Positions 8,823-17,341 of a stretch of 49,536 nucleotides of DNA are shown piece after piece (within the stretch, counting starts at the first letter, position 1; each line of letters begins with the position of its first letter). This DNA is from Bacteroidales bacterium (GTDB lineage Bacteria > Bacteroidota > Bacteroidia > Bacteroidales > P3): contig JAFZPH010000009.1 of assembly GCA_017550405.1 (NCBI GenBank), positions 1 to 49,536 on the forward strand. The letters run 5' to 3'. The position numbers were made by a program, and so were the translations under genes. Under the pieces are notes generated by a model that was given only the letters and a program-made list of their open reading frames with translations, was not told where the DNA came from and ran no database searches.

Positions 8823-9521
8823 ATGCACCCCATTGCCCATATCGAGAGCTGTTTCGCCACCAAGTTCGGCATCCCCCGCCAGGCGGGCATCGTCGACACC
8901 CCGGCGCGGATTGTCTTCGAGCCCGAATACCGGGTGCCCGAAGCCGTGAGGGGGTTGGAGGAGTTTGAGTACATCTGGCTCATCTGGCAGTTCAGCGAAG
9001 CGGTGAGGCAGGGATGGTCGCCCACGGTGCGGCCACCCCGTCTGGGCGGGAACCGCCGCATGGGGGTTTTCGCCACACGCAGTCCGTTCCGCCCGAATGC
9101 CCTGGGGCTGTCGTCGGTACGGCTGACGGCCATCGAGCAGCATCCCACCCTCGGCGCGGTGCTCCATGTGGCCGGCGCCGACCTGATGGACGGCACACCC
9201 ATCTACGACATCAAGCCCTACCTGCCCTATACCGACAGCCATCCCGACGCCCGCAGCGGTTTCGCTCCGCAGGCCGCCGACACCCTGCTCGAGGTGCAAT
9301 GCCCCGAGGGACTACTGGAGACCCTTCCGCCGGCGTTGCGGCAAAGCCTGATAGACCTGCTGGCCCACGACCCGCGGCCGCAATACCAGCACGACCCCGG
9401 ACGGCTGTACGGGATGGAATACGGTGGGTGCGAAATCAAATTCAGGGTGACGGACCAGACCGCCGTGGTGGAAAGCATCGCCCCGGCACAACATGACGAC
9501 GGCACCGCTCAAGAGCGGTAG
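8823..9521 (+). CDS. trmO: tRNA (adenine(37)-N6)-methyltransferase
   Basis: The protein has 232 residues and matches the TrmO/TsaA (UPF0066) family, which uses SAM to N6-methylate t6A37 in tRNA-Thr. Landmarks are an N-terminal MHPIAHIESCF strand, GIPRQAGI near residue 17, the RRMGVFATRSPFRPN block near 80 (SAM site), LGLSSVRL, and DGTPIYDIKPYLPYTD near 125. A C-terminal ~75-residue extension with YGMEYGGCEIKF is usual in this family. It starts 13 bp after the PAP2 gene, last in the plus-strand string. Its 3' end overlaps the converging rnz gene by 13 bp. Confidence 0.92.
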   Translation: MHPIAHIESCFATKFGIPRQAGIVDTPARIVFEPEYRVPEAVRGLEEFEYIWLIWQFSEAVRQGWSPTVRPPRLGGNRRMGVFATRSPFRPNALGLSSVRLTAIEQHPTLGAVLHVAGADLMDGTPIYDIKPYLPYTDSHPDARSGFAPQAADTLLEVQCPEGLLETLPPALRQSLIDLLAHDPRPQYQHDPGRLYGMEYGGCEIKFRVTDQTAVVESIAPAQHDDGTAQER

Positions 9522-10306
9522 CGCACCTCGTGTGTTTCGCCGTCGGCGGCGATAAGTGTTGCAGGGAAGATGGCCTGTGCCTCGGCAAGCAGTTTCTCCG
9601 GTTCCTTGAAGCGGGCGCTGATATGCGTCAGCAACAGCTGCCCCACATTGGCCTTTTGGGCCATCGTGGCGGCCATGACGGTGGTGCAATGCAGTTTCTC
9701 CTTGGCCACCGAGTCGAAAGACTTGTCGAAAGTGCTCTCCATGCACAGCAGGTTCACCCCCTCGATATAGGGCAGGATACGCTCGTCGTAGGTGGTGTCG
9801 GAACAATAGGCGTAGCGGCGCACTGGGTTCTTGCCACGGGGTTTCTCCTCGACAAGATAGCCGTAGGTGGGCACCGAGTGGAGCAACGGGAAGGCGTACA
9901 CCCGGCACAAGGGCGATTCGAACAGCAGCTGGATGCCCTCGGTGAACGACAGCTCGTGGTAATTCAATTCAAAATCGATGTGACTCCCCGACACCTGCAT
10001 CAAGAGGTTCATGGCGTCGCGGATGCCGGCGGGAGCATAGACATCGACAGGCTGCTGCCGCCCGCAGAGGTGCATGCTGCTCACCAGTCCAGGCAGCCCG
10101 AAGAAATGGTCGCCGTGGAGATGGGTGATGCAGATGTGCGAGATGCCCTGCATCTTCTGGTGATAGACGCGGAGCTGCGTCTGCGTGTTCTCGCCACAGT
10201 CGAAGAGCATCCTGAACCCATTGACGTTCACCACCTGTCCGCTGCAGTGGCGAGCCACCGTAGGCAGAGCGGCGCCGGAACCGAGTATGGTAGTGTAGAA
10301 ATTCAC
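9509..10306 (-). CDS. rnz: Ribonuclease Z, short form
   Basis: RNase Z is an endonuclease that matures tRNA 3' ends. The protein has 265 residues and starts at GTG 10306 (VNFYTTILGSGAALP). The zinc-binding THLHGDHFFGLPG motif is at residues 61-73, a further His in PLLHSVPTYG, a Cys-Ser-Asp strand YAYCSDT, and the late THISARF motif. Bacterial enzymes are usually ~300-310 residues. Here the segment between YLVEEKP and RRYAYCSD is only a few residues, so about 40 residues of the usual substrate-contacting insertion are missing. The gene lies downstream of the DUF4831 gene with a 60-bp spacer containing a heptamer array. CCA is not encoded in the one tRNA visible here, consistent with a need for this enzyme. 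Confidence 0.9.
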   Translation of the reverse strand: MNFYTTILGSGAALPTVARHCSGQVVNVNGFRMLFDCGENTQTQLRVYHQKMQGISHICITHLHGDHFFGLPGLVSSMHLCGRQQPVDVYAPAGIRDAMNLLMQVSGSHIDFELNYHELSFTEGIQLLFESPLCRVYAFPLLHSVPTYGYLVEEKPRGKNPVRRYAYCSDTTYDERILPYIEGVNLLCMESTFDKSFDSVAKEKLHCTTVMAATMAQKANVGQLLLTHISARFKEPEKLLAEAQAIFPATLIAADGETHEVRYRS

Positions 10307-10342
10307 CTTATGACAACCTCCTATAATTTATTGCTTGAAGGC

Positions 10343-10377
10343 TTCTCAATTCTCAATTCTCAACTCTCAATTCTCAA
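10343..10377. repeat. Heptamer array (TTCTCAA) x5
   Basis: Five 7-bp units lie at 10343-10377; the fourth has CTCTCAA. They occupy the rnz/DUF4831 spacer and just enter the end of the DUF4831 gene. The same heptamer, in both orientations, recurs at 44372-44406 and 44612-44675. Confidence 0.85.
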
Positions 10378-11497
10378 AATAAACGATGGCACCGGTAGTG
10401 GGGTCGAACAGGGCCTTGAAATGCTTATGCGGCAAATCGACCACAGGGCCGAACTGAGCGACGGGGAGGGTCACCTGGTAGTCGAACAGCTCGCACGACA
10501 GCTTCATCTGCGCCAGCGACGGGAGGCGGTACTGGAAGTTGTGCTTGGCGAGAAATGCCAGCCGCTTGGGATGGCGGCTGAAGGCGCGCACCTTCTGCAT
10601 CGTCTTGTCGGGACGCAGCGTGCACACCACAGGGAGCGCGTCGTAGTCGTCGCTCTCGCAGATACCCTCGCTGCGCGAGAAGTAGAAGAGGACAAACTGC
10701 TGCACCGAGTCCTTGGCACTGCTGGCGGGCTTGGGGTCGATGAAGAAATGGACGGTCTCGACGACAGGCTTGCCGATGAACTGAGCCAGGAGGACAGCCT
10801 CCTTCTCCTCCAGCTGGTGGAGCAGCTCGCGTTTCCCCTCGGGGGTGTAGCGGTCGGAGAGGGCGATGTCGGCGCGGGTGTCCTCCAGCTCGGCAATCTC
10901 CTCGGCGGCACGCTGGGCACGCTGACGCAGCGAGCGGGGAGCCTTCTTGGTGGAGAGGCCTGTGGGCTGGCCGGGACGGTCGCCACGCACATAGAAGGTG
11001 TCGGTGCGGTCGTAGAGGTTGTAGGTAGGCAGCATCTTGTCGGCGGTGGCGTTATGCAGCACCAGCTTGGCATCGCCGTCGGTGAGCTGGTTGACCTGCA
11101 TGGCGGGTCCCAGTTGCTCGGACACCTCCTTGGGGGTCATGCCCACGGCGCAGAGCAGATGGCGGTTGTCCACCTGCACGGAGATGCCGCTGGGGGTGAC
11201 CAGATAGTAATTGTCGGGGTCGGCGACAACCGTATAGGATGCCGACACATTCTGTATGCGGTAAGGCTTGTCGACATCGAAATTGTCCAATGCCAGCATC
11301 TCCGAGGCATACTCGCTGAAGACAGCATCCTTCAAGTCATAATACTGGTAGGTGACATCGACACAAATCTGTGTACGGGGCAGGGAATAAAAGACCCCCT
11401 CGCCCATCACACCGTTGTCGCCGCTGACAGGAGTGACCGAATAGCACCCCCATAGCAATGCCGTAGCGGCAAAGAGGAATGGCAGTTTACGAAACAT
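10367..11497 (-). CDS. DUF4831-family lipoprotein
   Basis: The protein has 376 residues. The N-terminus MFRKLPFLFAATALLWGC is a lipoprotein signal. Next comes FYSLPRTQICVDVTYQY, the characteristic start of DUF4831 proteins, which are largely restricted to Bacteroidetes and have no known function. The central part (residues ~160-215) is rich in Arg/Glu and likely helical; the rest is predicted beta. It sits between the symporter gene (35 bp upstream) and rnz on the same strand. No separate promoter is visible, so it is probably cotranscribed. Confidence 0.75.
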   Translation of the reverse strand: MFRKLPFLFAATALLWGCYSVTPVSGDNGVMGEGVFYSLPRTQICVDVTYQYYDLKDAVFSEYASEMLALDNFDVDKPYRIQNVSASYTVVADPDNYYLVTPSGISVQVDNRHLLCAVGMTPKEVSEQLGPAMQVNQLTDGDAKLVLHNATADKMLPTYNLYDRTDTFYVRGDRPGQPTGLSTKKAPRSLRQRAQRAAEEIAELEDTRADIALSDRYTPEGKRELLHQLEEKEAVLLAQFIGKPVVETVHFFIDPKPASSAKDSVQQFVLFYFSRSEGICESDDYDALPVVCTLRPDKTMQKVRAFSRHPKRLAFLAKHNFQYRLPSLAQMKLSCELFDYQVTLPVAQFGPVVDLPHKHFKALFDPTTGAIVYFEN

Positions 11498-11532
11498 ATC
11501 TATACTATATTTATATAATTCAACAATACACT

Positions 11533-12990
11533 CTATTTCTCTTTCACCCTGATGGCCATCAGTCCGATGAACGTCAGCAGACCGTTGACCAGCAAGATTT
11601 CAAACCCGAAATGGTATCCCGTCCACACGGGCATATACTTCTTCAATGCATACGACAGCACCGGAGCCAGTACCGCAATCACCGGCACCCAGCGGTCGCG
11701 CACCTTCCGCTTGGTGAAGAGGCCGAACGTGTAGAGACCCAGCAGCGGGCCGTAGGTGAAGCCGGCAATATCGAAGAGGGTGTCGATAAGCGACTGGGTG
11801 TGGAACGGACGGAAAGCGATAATCACCAGCAGGTAGAGCAGGGCAAAACCCACATGCACCCAGCGGCGCAGACGCACCGACGACCGGGAGTCCTCGCGGC
11901 GGTCGAACCCGAGAAAGTCGTAGCAGAAAGTGGTAGTCAACGCCGTCAGCGTACCGTCGGCGCTGGAATAGCCCGCCGCCACCATGCCGAGGATGAACAC
12001 CACAGCGGTGAAGGTGCTAAGATGGAAAGCCACGGAGGGGAAAATCTTGTCGCCCATGACAAGTCCCTTGGCATCCACAGGCAACTCGAATCCGGTGCTC
12101 TGAGCGTAGGCAATCAGCGCGGCACCCAGGCAGAGGAAAATCAGATTGACTACGATGAACAGCAGGCTGCTGGTCATCACATTCTTCTGTGCATCGCGCA
12201 GCGTCTTGCAGGTAAGGTTCTTCTGCATCATGTCCTGGTCCAGACCCGTCATGGTGATTGTGATGAACATACCACTGAGAATCTGCTTCCAGTAATACTT
12301 ACCCGCCGTCGGGTCGGTCTCGAAGACGCGGGTATAGCCCGCATCGGCCGAACGGCGGAGCAGCTGCGGCAGGGAGATGTCCATCTCGTGGAGGATGGCC
12401 ACCACAGTGGCGATGGCGGCAAGGAGCAGGAAGGTGGTCTGCAGCATGTCGGTCCACACCACCGTCTTCACTCCGCCGCGGAAAGTGTAGAGCAGGATGA
12501 TGCAGATGAACACCACCGCGATAGCCCAGAAGGGCACACCCCATCCCCTGAAGACAAACTCGTAGAGCACAAATACCACCAAGTACATGCGCAGCGCCGA
12601 ACCCATGAGGCGGGAGATAATGAAAAAGAGGGCTCCGGTCCGCTCGGAGGCGACACCGAAACGCTGTTCGAGATAGCTATAGATAGAAGTGAGGCTGAGC
12701 CTGTAATACAACGGCAGCAGCACAAGGGCGATGACCGCATAGCCCAGCACATAGCCGAACACCAAGGGCATATAGGTGAACTGGCCGTAGTACACCCCTC
12801 CCGGCACCGAGAGGAACGTCACCCCGGAAAGCGAAGCCCCGATCATGCCGTAAGCCACCACCGGCCACGGCGACTTGCGCTGCCCGCGGAAAAAGGCATC
12901 GTTACCCGCCGACTTGCGCGACGAGAGCCACATCACCGCAAAAAGCAGCACGGTGTAAGCCACAAAACAGATTAAGACAACACTTTCCAT
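11533..12990 (-). CDS. Sodium:solute symporter (SSS family)
   Basis: The protein has 485 residues from ATG 12990; the open frame extends upstream but passes through the promoter. It is an integral inner-membrane protein with about 13 hydrophobic segments. Typical SSS landmarks are WPVVAYGMIGASLSGVTFLSVPG in helices 1-2, RFGVASERTGALFF, a TGLDQDMMQKNLTCK loop near residue 250 and GYSSADGTLTALTT near 330 (sodium-site helix region). These carriers couple Na+ entry to uptake of sugars, amino acids or anions; the solute is not predictable. It has its own -7 element at 13017-13024. Confidence 0.9.
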   Translation of the reverse strand: MESVVLICFVAYTVLLFAVMWLSSRKSAGNDAFFRGQRKSPWPVVAYGMIGASLSGVTFLSVPGGVYYGQFTYMPLVFGYVLGYAVIALVLLPLYYRLSLTSIYSYLEQRFGVASERTGALFFIISRLMGSALRMYLVVFVLYEFVFRGWGVPFWAIAVVFICIILLYTFRGGVKTVVWTDMLQTTFLLLAAIATVVAILHEMDISLPQLLRRSADAGYTRVFETDPTAGKYYWKQILSGMFITITMTGLDQDMMQKNLTCKTLRDAQKNVMTSSLLFIVVNLIFLCLGAALIAYAQSTGFELPVDAKGLVMGDKIFPSVAFHLSTFTAVVFILGMVAAGYSSADGTLTALTTTFCYDFLGFDRREDSRSSVRLRRWVHVGFALLYLLVIIAFRPFHTQSLIDTLFDIAGFTYGPLLGLYTFGLFTKRKVRDRWVPVIAVLAPVLSYALKKYMPVWTGYHFGFEILLVNGLLTFIGLMAIRVKEK

Positions 12991-13016
12991 TGCCTGTTGA
13001 AATTTTTTTTGCAGTG

Positions 13017-13024
13017 CAAAGATA
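13017..13024 (-). promoter_or_regulatory. -7 element TATCTTTG for the symporter gene
   Basis: The minus strand reads TATCTTTG about 27 bp upstream of ATG 12990. It is divergent from the plus-strand TAACTTTG at 13055-13062. Confidence 0.7.
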
Positions 13025-13054
13025 CTAAATTTTTCCCATTTCCGTTTTTTTTCG

Positions 13055-13062
13055 TAACTTTG
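13055..13062 (+). promoter_or_regulatory. -7 element TAACTTTG for the YD-like secreted protein gene
   Basis: TAACTTTG fits TAnnTTTG and lies 65 bp upstream of ATG 13127. An upstream ATG at 13076 would fall almost on the expected start of transcription. Confidence 0.65.
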
Positions 13063-13126
13063 AACTCGCAAATTAATGTTCAAATACATCAAAAAGTCAG
13101 TACAACATATTAGTATAAAGAATATT

Positions 13127-14005
13127 ATGAAAAATAAGCAAGTTCTGGTGATCGCCGTATTCTTGGGATTTGCGGGTTGTTTGGCCGCCCAAAACAACGA
13201 CAACCTGCGTGGCCGTATCAACGACCGACCCACTCAGGCAGTACAGCGCCGCCCCAACGCACCGCAGAAAAATGAACAGCGTATGCCCGAGCAGTTGTCC
13301 GACTGCCAGCGCGACGGTCTGCACGGGGAAGTGAAGAACGTCCTCTCCGTGATGTACGAGGCCGACAACCACGCCAACGCCGGACGGGGAAGCATCCTCG
13401 AACGGCTCAAGACCGTCTACAATCAGAAAGGGCAGCGCCGCAGCCAGTCGTACCTCTCCAACGAGGAAGACATGATTTTCCGCACCAAATACAAGCACGA
13501 CGATTTCGGCCTCGTCACCCTCGAGCACATCCTCGACCCCGACGAGAACATCATCGGCCGCACCTACTATCTCTACGACCCCGACCTCATCCTGACGGAA
13601 GTCTACATCGAAGACGAGGAGCGCCAGATTGAAAGCCGCGTGCTGTATAAATACGACGCCCAGGGCCGTCTCAGCCAGCTCAGCTACAACGACCACGCGA
13701 ACAACGTCTTCCGCCGCGAGATATTCATCTACGGCGAAAACGACAACATCTACAAGACCGTAGTCTTCAACGCCAAGGGCGAGAAAGTGCAGGAGATACG
13801 CTACGAATACGACGAGCACAACGAGCCCGTCAGCTCCACCCTCTTCGACTATTACGAAGACCCCAACGAGCCCGAGCTCACCATCACTCTCTACGAATAC
13901 CGCTACGACGAAGAGGGTAACTGGGTCACCCGCTACGAATACCAGGTTGAAAACGACAAGAAAATACCCGTCTACATCGTCGAGCGCGATATCAAATACT
14001 ACTGA
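13127..14005 (+). CDS. Secreted protein with YD-like repeat strands
   Basis: The protein has 292 residues from ATG 13127, which places a clean signal peptide (MKNKQVLVIAVFLGFAGCLAAQ) at the N-terminus. Residues ~25-70 are a Gln/Arg/Pro-rich linker. From ~110 onward there are repeated strands of the form YKYDAQGRLSQLSYND, IRYEYDEHNEP and YEYRYDEEGNWVTRYEYQ. These resemble the YD/RHS-type carbohydrate-binding strand repeats common in Bacteroidetes exported proteins. No T9SS domain or lipobox is clear. The function is unknown. A strong terminator follows. Confidence 0.7.
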   Translation: MKNKQVLVIAVFLGFAGCLAAQNNDNLRGRINDRPTQAVQRRPNAPQKNEQRMPEQLSDCQRDGLHGEVKNVLSVMYEADNHANAGRGSILERLKTVYNQKGQRRSQSYLSNEEDMIFRTKYKHDDFGLVTLEHILDPDENIIGRTYYLYDPDLILTEVYIEDEERQIESRVLYKYDAQGRLSQLSYNDHANNVFRREIFIYGENDNIYKTVVFNAKGEKVQEIRYEYDEHNEPVSSTLFDYYEDPNEPELTITLYEYRYDEEGNWVTRYEYQVENDKKIPVYIVERDIKYY

Positions 14006-14032
14006 CACAAATTTTTGGTTTATACATATGCA

Positions 14033-14065
14033 GCGTCCCGCCCACCACGGCGGGATGCTTTGTTT
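14033..14065 (+). terminator. Rho-independent terminator
   Basis: GCGTCCCGCC (14033-14042) pairs with GGCGGGATGC (14049-14058) around a 6-base loop, followed by TTTGTTT. It is placed after the YD-like protein gene. Confidence 0.85.
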
Positions 14066-14280
14066 ATCCCCCCATCAGCTCACGTGTGGCAGACCCGCCG
14101 CCACACCTTCGTCACCACCGGAACTGCTCCAGAGTCCTCGATTCTTCGGTCGTTAATTCCCAAGCATTCAATAGGGATTACGTCGGTCTTGCCGTCGTAC
14201 TATCCCCACATTTTACATCCCACTTTGACTAAGTTTCCATCGTATATTACCAAGTGTACCGAAATAATATAGAAAATAAA

Positions 14281-14602
14281 CCCAAATCGGTCGTTAGAAA
14301 ACCGAAAAATCCTACGGTCTAACTGCCGAATCGTGCAATGCACGGGGATAAACCGTGCCCCGTACCTTGTTCTGCCTACCCACCCTGCGCCATGGAACGG
14401 CAACGTTTTCCCCTCGCTACGGAGAGGGGTCGTTCAATCCTGTATTGTTATAGTATCGTTATAGCTTCGTTACTCGATATGATAATGGAAAACAAGACTA
14501 TAAGCAGGCAACATCGAGCTGGGATTGAACGGCCCAAGTGGGTCGTGCCGTCCGCTGAGTGCGGTTATCCCGATTGATAAGTCGACTAATGACCGATTTG
14601 GG
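14281..14602. repeat. 322-bp intergenic element bounded by 17-bp inverted repeats
   Basis: The left end CCCAAATCGGTCGTTAG (14281-14297) and the reverse complement of the right end (14586-14602) differ at one base. The interior is structured: GCACGG/CCGTGC near 14338-14358, CCCCTC/GAGGGG near 14414-14433, GTTCAATCC near 14431 against GGATTGAAC near 14522. No credible gene is inside. The terminal motif recurs once at 49253-49266. Confidence 0.65.
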
Positions 14603-14886
14603 ATAAATACAAATATTATAGAAAGTATATAACTAACGATGGAACTACGAGTGATCAGCATGGCTCCTACAGCGTTTTCGGTTTCTTATGATTTGGGATG
14701 TTTTACGCTTATGCAGCATGAGGGGAAAAACATTTCGCATCCCGGACAGCAACCGCACCGAAAAGCAGATGACAAAACAGGAAACACTGATGAAGAGAAA
14801 CATCATACACCGCCGTCCGACAATACACACACGTTATCATATTTATCTTTTTTTCATACAGGAGCACTACAAATAAAAAATAATTG
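14603..14886. other. Gene-free spacer
   Basis: Nothing is recognised here. The open frames on either strand (14639-14902, 14645-14830, 14709-14966) have no signal peptide, domain or ribosome-binding context and look fortuitous. Confidence 0.5.
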
Positions 14887-14894
14887 TAATTTTG
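14887..14894 (+). promoter_or_regulatory. -7 element TAATTTTG
   Basis: TAATTTTG fits TAnnTTTG. It lies 95 bp upstream of the small 60-codon gene and would start an A/T-rich leader of about 90 bases. Confidence 0.55.
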
Positions 14895-14989
14895 CAAAAT
14901 GAAAAGTTGAAGATTATTTCGTGCAGTAAATTGATACATAAATAAATACAATAATATATCAATCATTCAATAAACAAATAATATGCATT

Positions 14990-15172
14990 ATGGCAAAAAA
15001 TGAGACAAAAAACTACTTTTCGCCCGAGATAAAAGTAGTTAAATTCAAAGTGGAGATCGGGATTGACGCCTCCGGTTTCACACAACGCGAAGAGGACACC
15101 GGCAAATACGATTTAGTCGGTGACCCGAACGTCGAATCATCCCAGCGCGAGACATGGGGTACATTCAATTAA
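14990..15172 (+). CDS. Small 60-residue protein upstream of a fimbrillin/FISUMP-like lipoprotein
   Basis: The sequence starts MAKNETKNYFSPEIKVVKFKVE and ends WGTFN. It has no signal peptide or membrane segment. The N-terminal pattern (NYFSPEIKVVKFKVEIG) resembles short proteins that in Bacteroidales genomes often precede fimbrillin-like or other surface-lipoprotein genes. The C-terminal half is acidic and polar. It is separated from the lipoprotein gene by 21 bp and very likely shares its promoter at 14887. The function is unknown; the case for coding rests on position, codon use and the recurring family pattern. Confidence 0.65.
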   Translation: MAKNETKNYFSPEIKVVKFKVEIGIDASGFTQREEDTGKYDLVGDPNVESSQRETWGTFN

Positions 15173-15193
15173 TCAATTAAAAACGAAAGAGAG

Positions 15194-16828
15194 ATGAAAA
15201 AAAGAATCATTTTATTCGCACTTGCCGCAGCCACCCTCATCGCTGCCGGCTGCAAAAAGGATGGCGACAAGACCCTCATCAAGGCCACCATCAACGAGTT
15301 TACCACCGACAGCAAAGTGTTTGTCGACACCCAGAATTTTTCCTGCTGGATGAGTGGCGACAACGTCCTGGTCAACGACCAGACCGGAACCATCGGCAAC
15401 ACCTATAACAACGGCCGCACCGGTCAGATAGCCCTCGACAACGAGCCCACCGCTCCCCTCTATTCCATTTATCCCGCCGACGCTGCCACCATCAACACCA
15501 CCAACGGCACCGCCCAGATTCACCTTCCCTCAATGCAGAAGTGCATCGTGCAGGATGGCCACCAGGTTGTGAACGCACTGATGGGTGCACAGGGTGAGGA
15601 CAAACTGGACTTCTACAACCTCTGCGCCCTGCTGAAAGTGAAAGTACCCGCCACCCTACACGTTACCGACATTTATGTCACCACCAACACCCAGAGCGAC
15701 GACGGGTCCACACCCAGTGGCATCCGCCTTTGGGGTAACGGCACCGTGACCTTCAACGGCAATGGTGCCCGTCCCACCCTTTCCGCACTGACCCGTACCC
15801 AGCCCTCCGCCAGCACCCCCCTCGATGGCGGCGACACCGTTTATCTGCATGTTATCGACCTCACCAGCGACGGTGTTTATTACATCACTGTGCCCAAGGT
15901 TGAGAACACCAACTTCAAGGTTTGGGTGAACTACAAAGTAGAGGGTAGCGACCAGAACTACTTCTACTGCGCCACCAAGCAGCAAAGCGGCAACACCAAC
16001 TGCCTCAATGCAAACGAGATTGGCTTTGTCAATTTCGCCGACATCGTTCCTCCCACACCTTCGAACCCCGACCCCAACGACTTCATCCCCGGCATCTACT
16101 CCATCTCCTCCACCGAGAAGGTGAACTTTGCCAAAGGCAACCTCGTCTTCGATGTCACCACCCCCGGCATTAGTGGAGATGGCTACACTTGGATGTTCAA
16201 CACCACCCAGTACAATACAGTTGGATACAATATTGTAATGAGCGGTAATCACCCCGGAAGCGGTAATTCCGAGTTCTGCAAAATGAGTGTCGGCAACGGT
16301 GTATTCCCCAATAATGATGGAGGCTACAGCAATGCCACCTTCTACGACTGGGGTAATTACATCGACGCTACCATGTGGTTCACACTCAGCAGGACCGAAT
16401 GGGCTTATCTGCTCTATACCCGCGGTGTCTCTTACGCCCGTTTCGCCAAGGTTCAGGTGGAAGGTGCCAACGGCCTGCTGCTGTTCCCCGATGAGTTCCT
16501 CTGGCCCAACGACAACCTCACACAGCCTACAGCCCTGAACGACGCCTCGGCAGCATTCACCCCAATTGAGTACACCGCTGCACAGTTCAGCGAGCTGGAG
16601 GAAGCCGGATGCGTGTTCCTCCGCGCCAACGGCTACTACGACCATTCCGGCCATGCCCATCATCACAATGCAGACTTCGGCTACTACTGGACACGTGATT
16701 TCAACCGCGACAACCACACCCACTCCTACCTCTACTTCGACAATTCCAGTATCTCCCCCAACGACAACAATGAAACTGTGCAGGCAGGCTTCGCCCTCTG
16801 CATCCGCGTAGCACGCAGAGCTGAATAA
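15194..16828 (+). CDS. Fimbrillin-like/FISUMP-like surface lipoprotein
   Basis: The protein has 544 residues with lipoprotein signal MKKRIILFALAAATLIAAGC. Residues ~25-290 resemble a fimbrillin-like fold: SGDNVLVNDQTG, then APLYSIYPADAA, then LCALLKVKV, the strand order of FimA/Mfa-type lipoproteins. A Pro/Asn/Asp linker (~295-305) follows. The C-terminal ~240 residues carry the pattern VNFAKGNLVFDV...WMFNTTQYNTVG...FYDWGNYI...TRTEWAYLL-like text with ARFAKVQVEGANGLLLFPDEF, typical of a Bacteroidales domain related to Fibrobacter major paralogous (FISUMP) domains. It is probably exposed on the cell surface. Whether it polymerises into a fimbria is not shown. Confidence 0.72.
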   Translation: MKKRIILFALAAATLIAAGCKKDGDKTLIKATINEFTTDSKVFVDTQNFSCWMSGDNVLVNDQTGTIGNTYNNGRTGQIALDNEPTAPLYSIYPADAATINTTNGTAQIHLPSMQKCIVQDGHQVVNALMGAQGEDKLDFYNLCALLKVKVPATLHVTDIYVTTNTQSDDGSTPSGIRLWGNGTVTFNGNGARPTLSALTRTQPSASTPLDGGDTVYLHVIDLTSDGVYYITVPKVENTNFKVWVNYKVEGSDQNYFYCATKQQSGNTNCLNANEIGFVNFADIVPPTPSNPDPNDFIPGIYSISSTEKVNFAKGNLVFDVTTPGISGDGYTWMFNTTQYNTVGYNIVMSGNHPGSGNSEFCKMSVGNGVFPNNDGGYSNATFYDWGNYIDATMWFTLSRTEWAYLLYTRGVSYARFAKVQVEGANGLLLFPDEFLWPNDNLTQPTALNDASAAFTPIEYTAAQFSELEEAGCVFLRANGYYDHSGHAHHHNADFGYYWTRDFNRDNHTHSYLYFDNSSISPNDNNETVQAGFALCIRVARRAE

Positions 16829-16851
16829 ACATCACATCAATAATCACACAC

Positions 16852-16890
16852 AAGCGGGACGGCATGCATCGATGCCTCCCGCTTTTGTTT
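16852..16890 (+). terminator. Rho-independent terminator
   Basis: AAGCGGGA (16852-16859) and GGCAT (16861-16865) pair with ATGCC and TCCCGCTT (16872-16884), followed by TTTGTTTT. It ends the small-protein/lipoprotein unit. Confidence 0.85.
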
Positions 16891-16963
16891 TGGCCAAGAA
16901 AAAGAAAGTGGTCTGAGTGGGGTGTCCCCGCTCAGACCACAAACATATAGCGATGAATCGTTA

Positions 16964-17341
16964 TTAGATCTTGGTCATCACTATCTCGCGCAAGGAGAAA
17001 TTCAACGTCAAAGTGTTGCCGCTGACTTTGAAAGTCAAGCGATACTCGTTGGAATCGCCTTCCTGATACAGCAGGCCGACACCTGAGCCGTCCTTGTAGG
17101 TGTAGGTACCCTTCATCACGAAATCTGTACCGTTGACGTTCCTTGTGAAGGTCATCTCCTTGTTTTGGCCGAACGTTACAGTGTAGATAACTTTGACACC
17201 ATAATAGGTTGCATCTTGCTCGTTGACAAGTTGCCATTTGGTACCGGCAAGGGAATTGTCCTCCTTTTCCTTAGTGCATGAGGACATGGTCATCATTGTG
17301 GCGGCAGCCACAAAGCACAAGAGTAATTTGATTGCTTTCAT
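16964..17341 (-). CDS. Small lipoprotein, lipocalin-like
   Basis: The protein has 125 residues. The signal MKAIKLLLCFVAAATMM with lipobox MSSC marks a lipoprotein. The mature part starts with LAGTKWQLVNEQD and continues as alternating beta strands (VIYTVTFGQNKEMTFTRNV, FVMKGTYTYKDGSGVGLL, YRLTFKVSGNTLTL). This is the pattern of Bacteroidales lipocalin-like small lipoproteins (a G-x-W near the start, then an up-and-down barrel). The ligand is unknown. It stands alone between two terminators, with no clear TAnnTTTG upstream. Confidence 0.65.
   Translation of the reverse strand: MKAIKLLLCFVAAATMMTMSSCTKEKEDNSLAGTKWQLVNEQDATYYGVKVIYTVTFGQNKEMTFTRNVNGTDFVMKGTYTYKDGSGVGLLYQEGDSNEYRLTFKVSGNTLTLNFSLREIVMTKI

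Noticed and set aside
9530..11455. 641-codon plus-strand open frame
   Set aside because: It is antisense to rnz and the DUF4831 gene, whose minus-strand motifs are clear.
11479..12975. 498-codon plus-strand open frame
   Set aside because: It is antisense to the sodium:solute symporter and His/Glu/Arg-rich without recognisable domains.
14639..14902. 87-codon plus-strand open frame in the gene-free kilobase
   Set aside because: It has no signal peptide, domain or promoter at a sensible distance, and competes with similar frames on the other strand.
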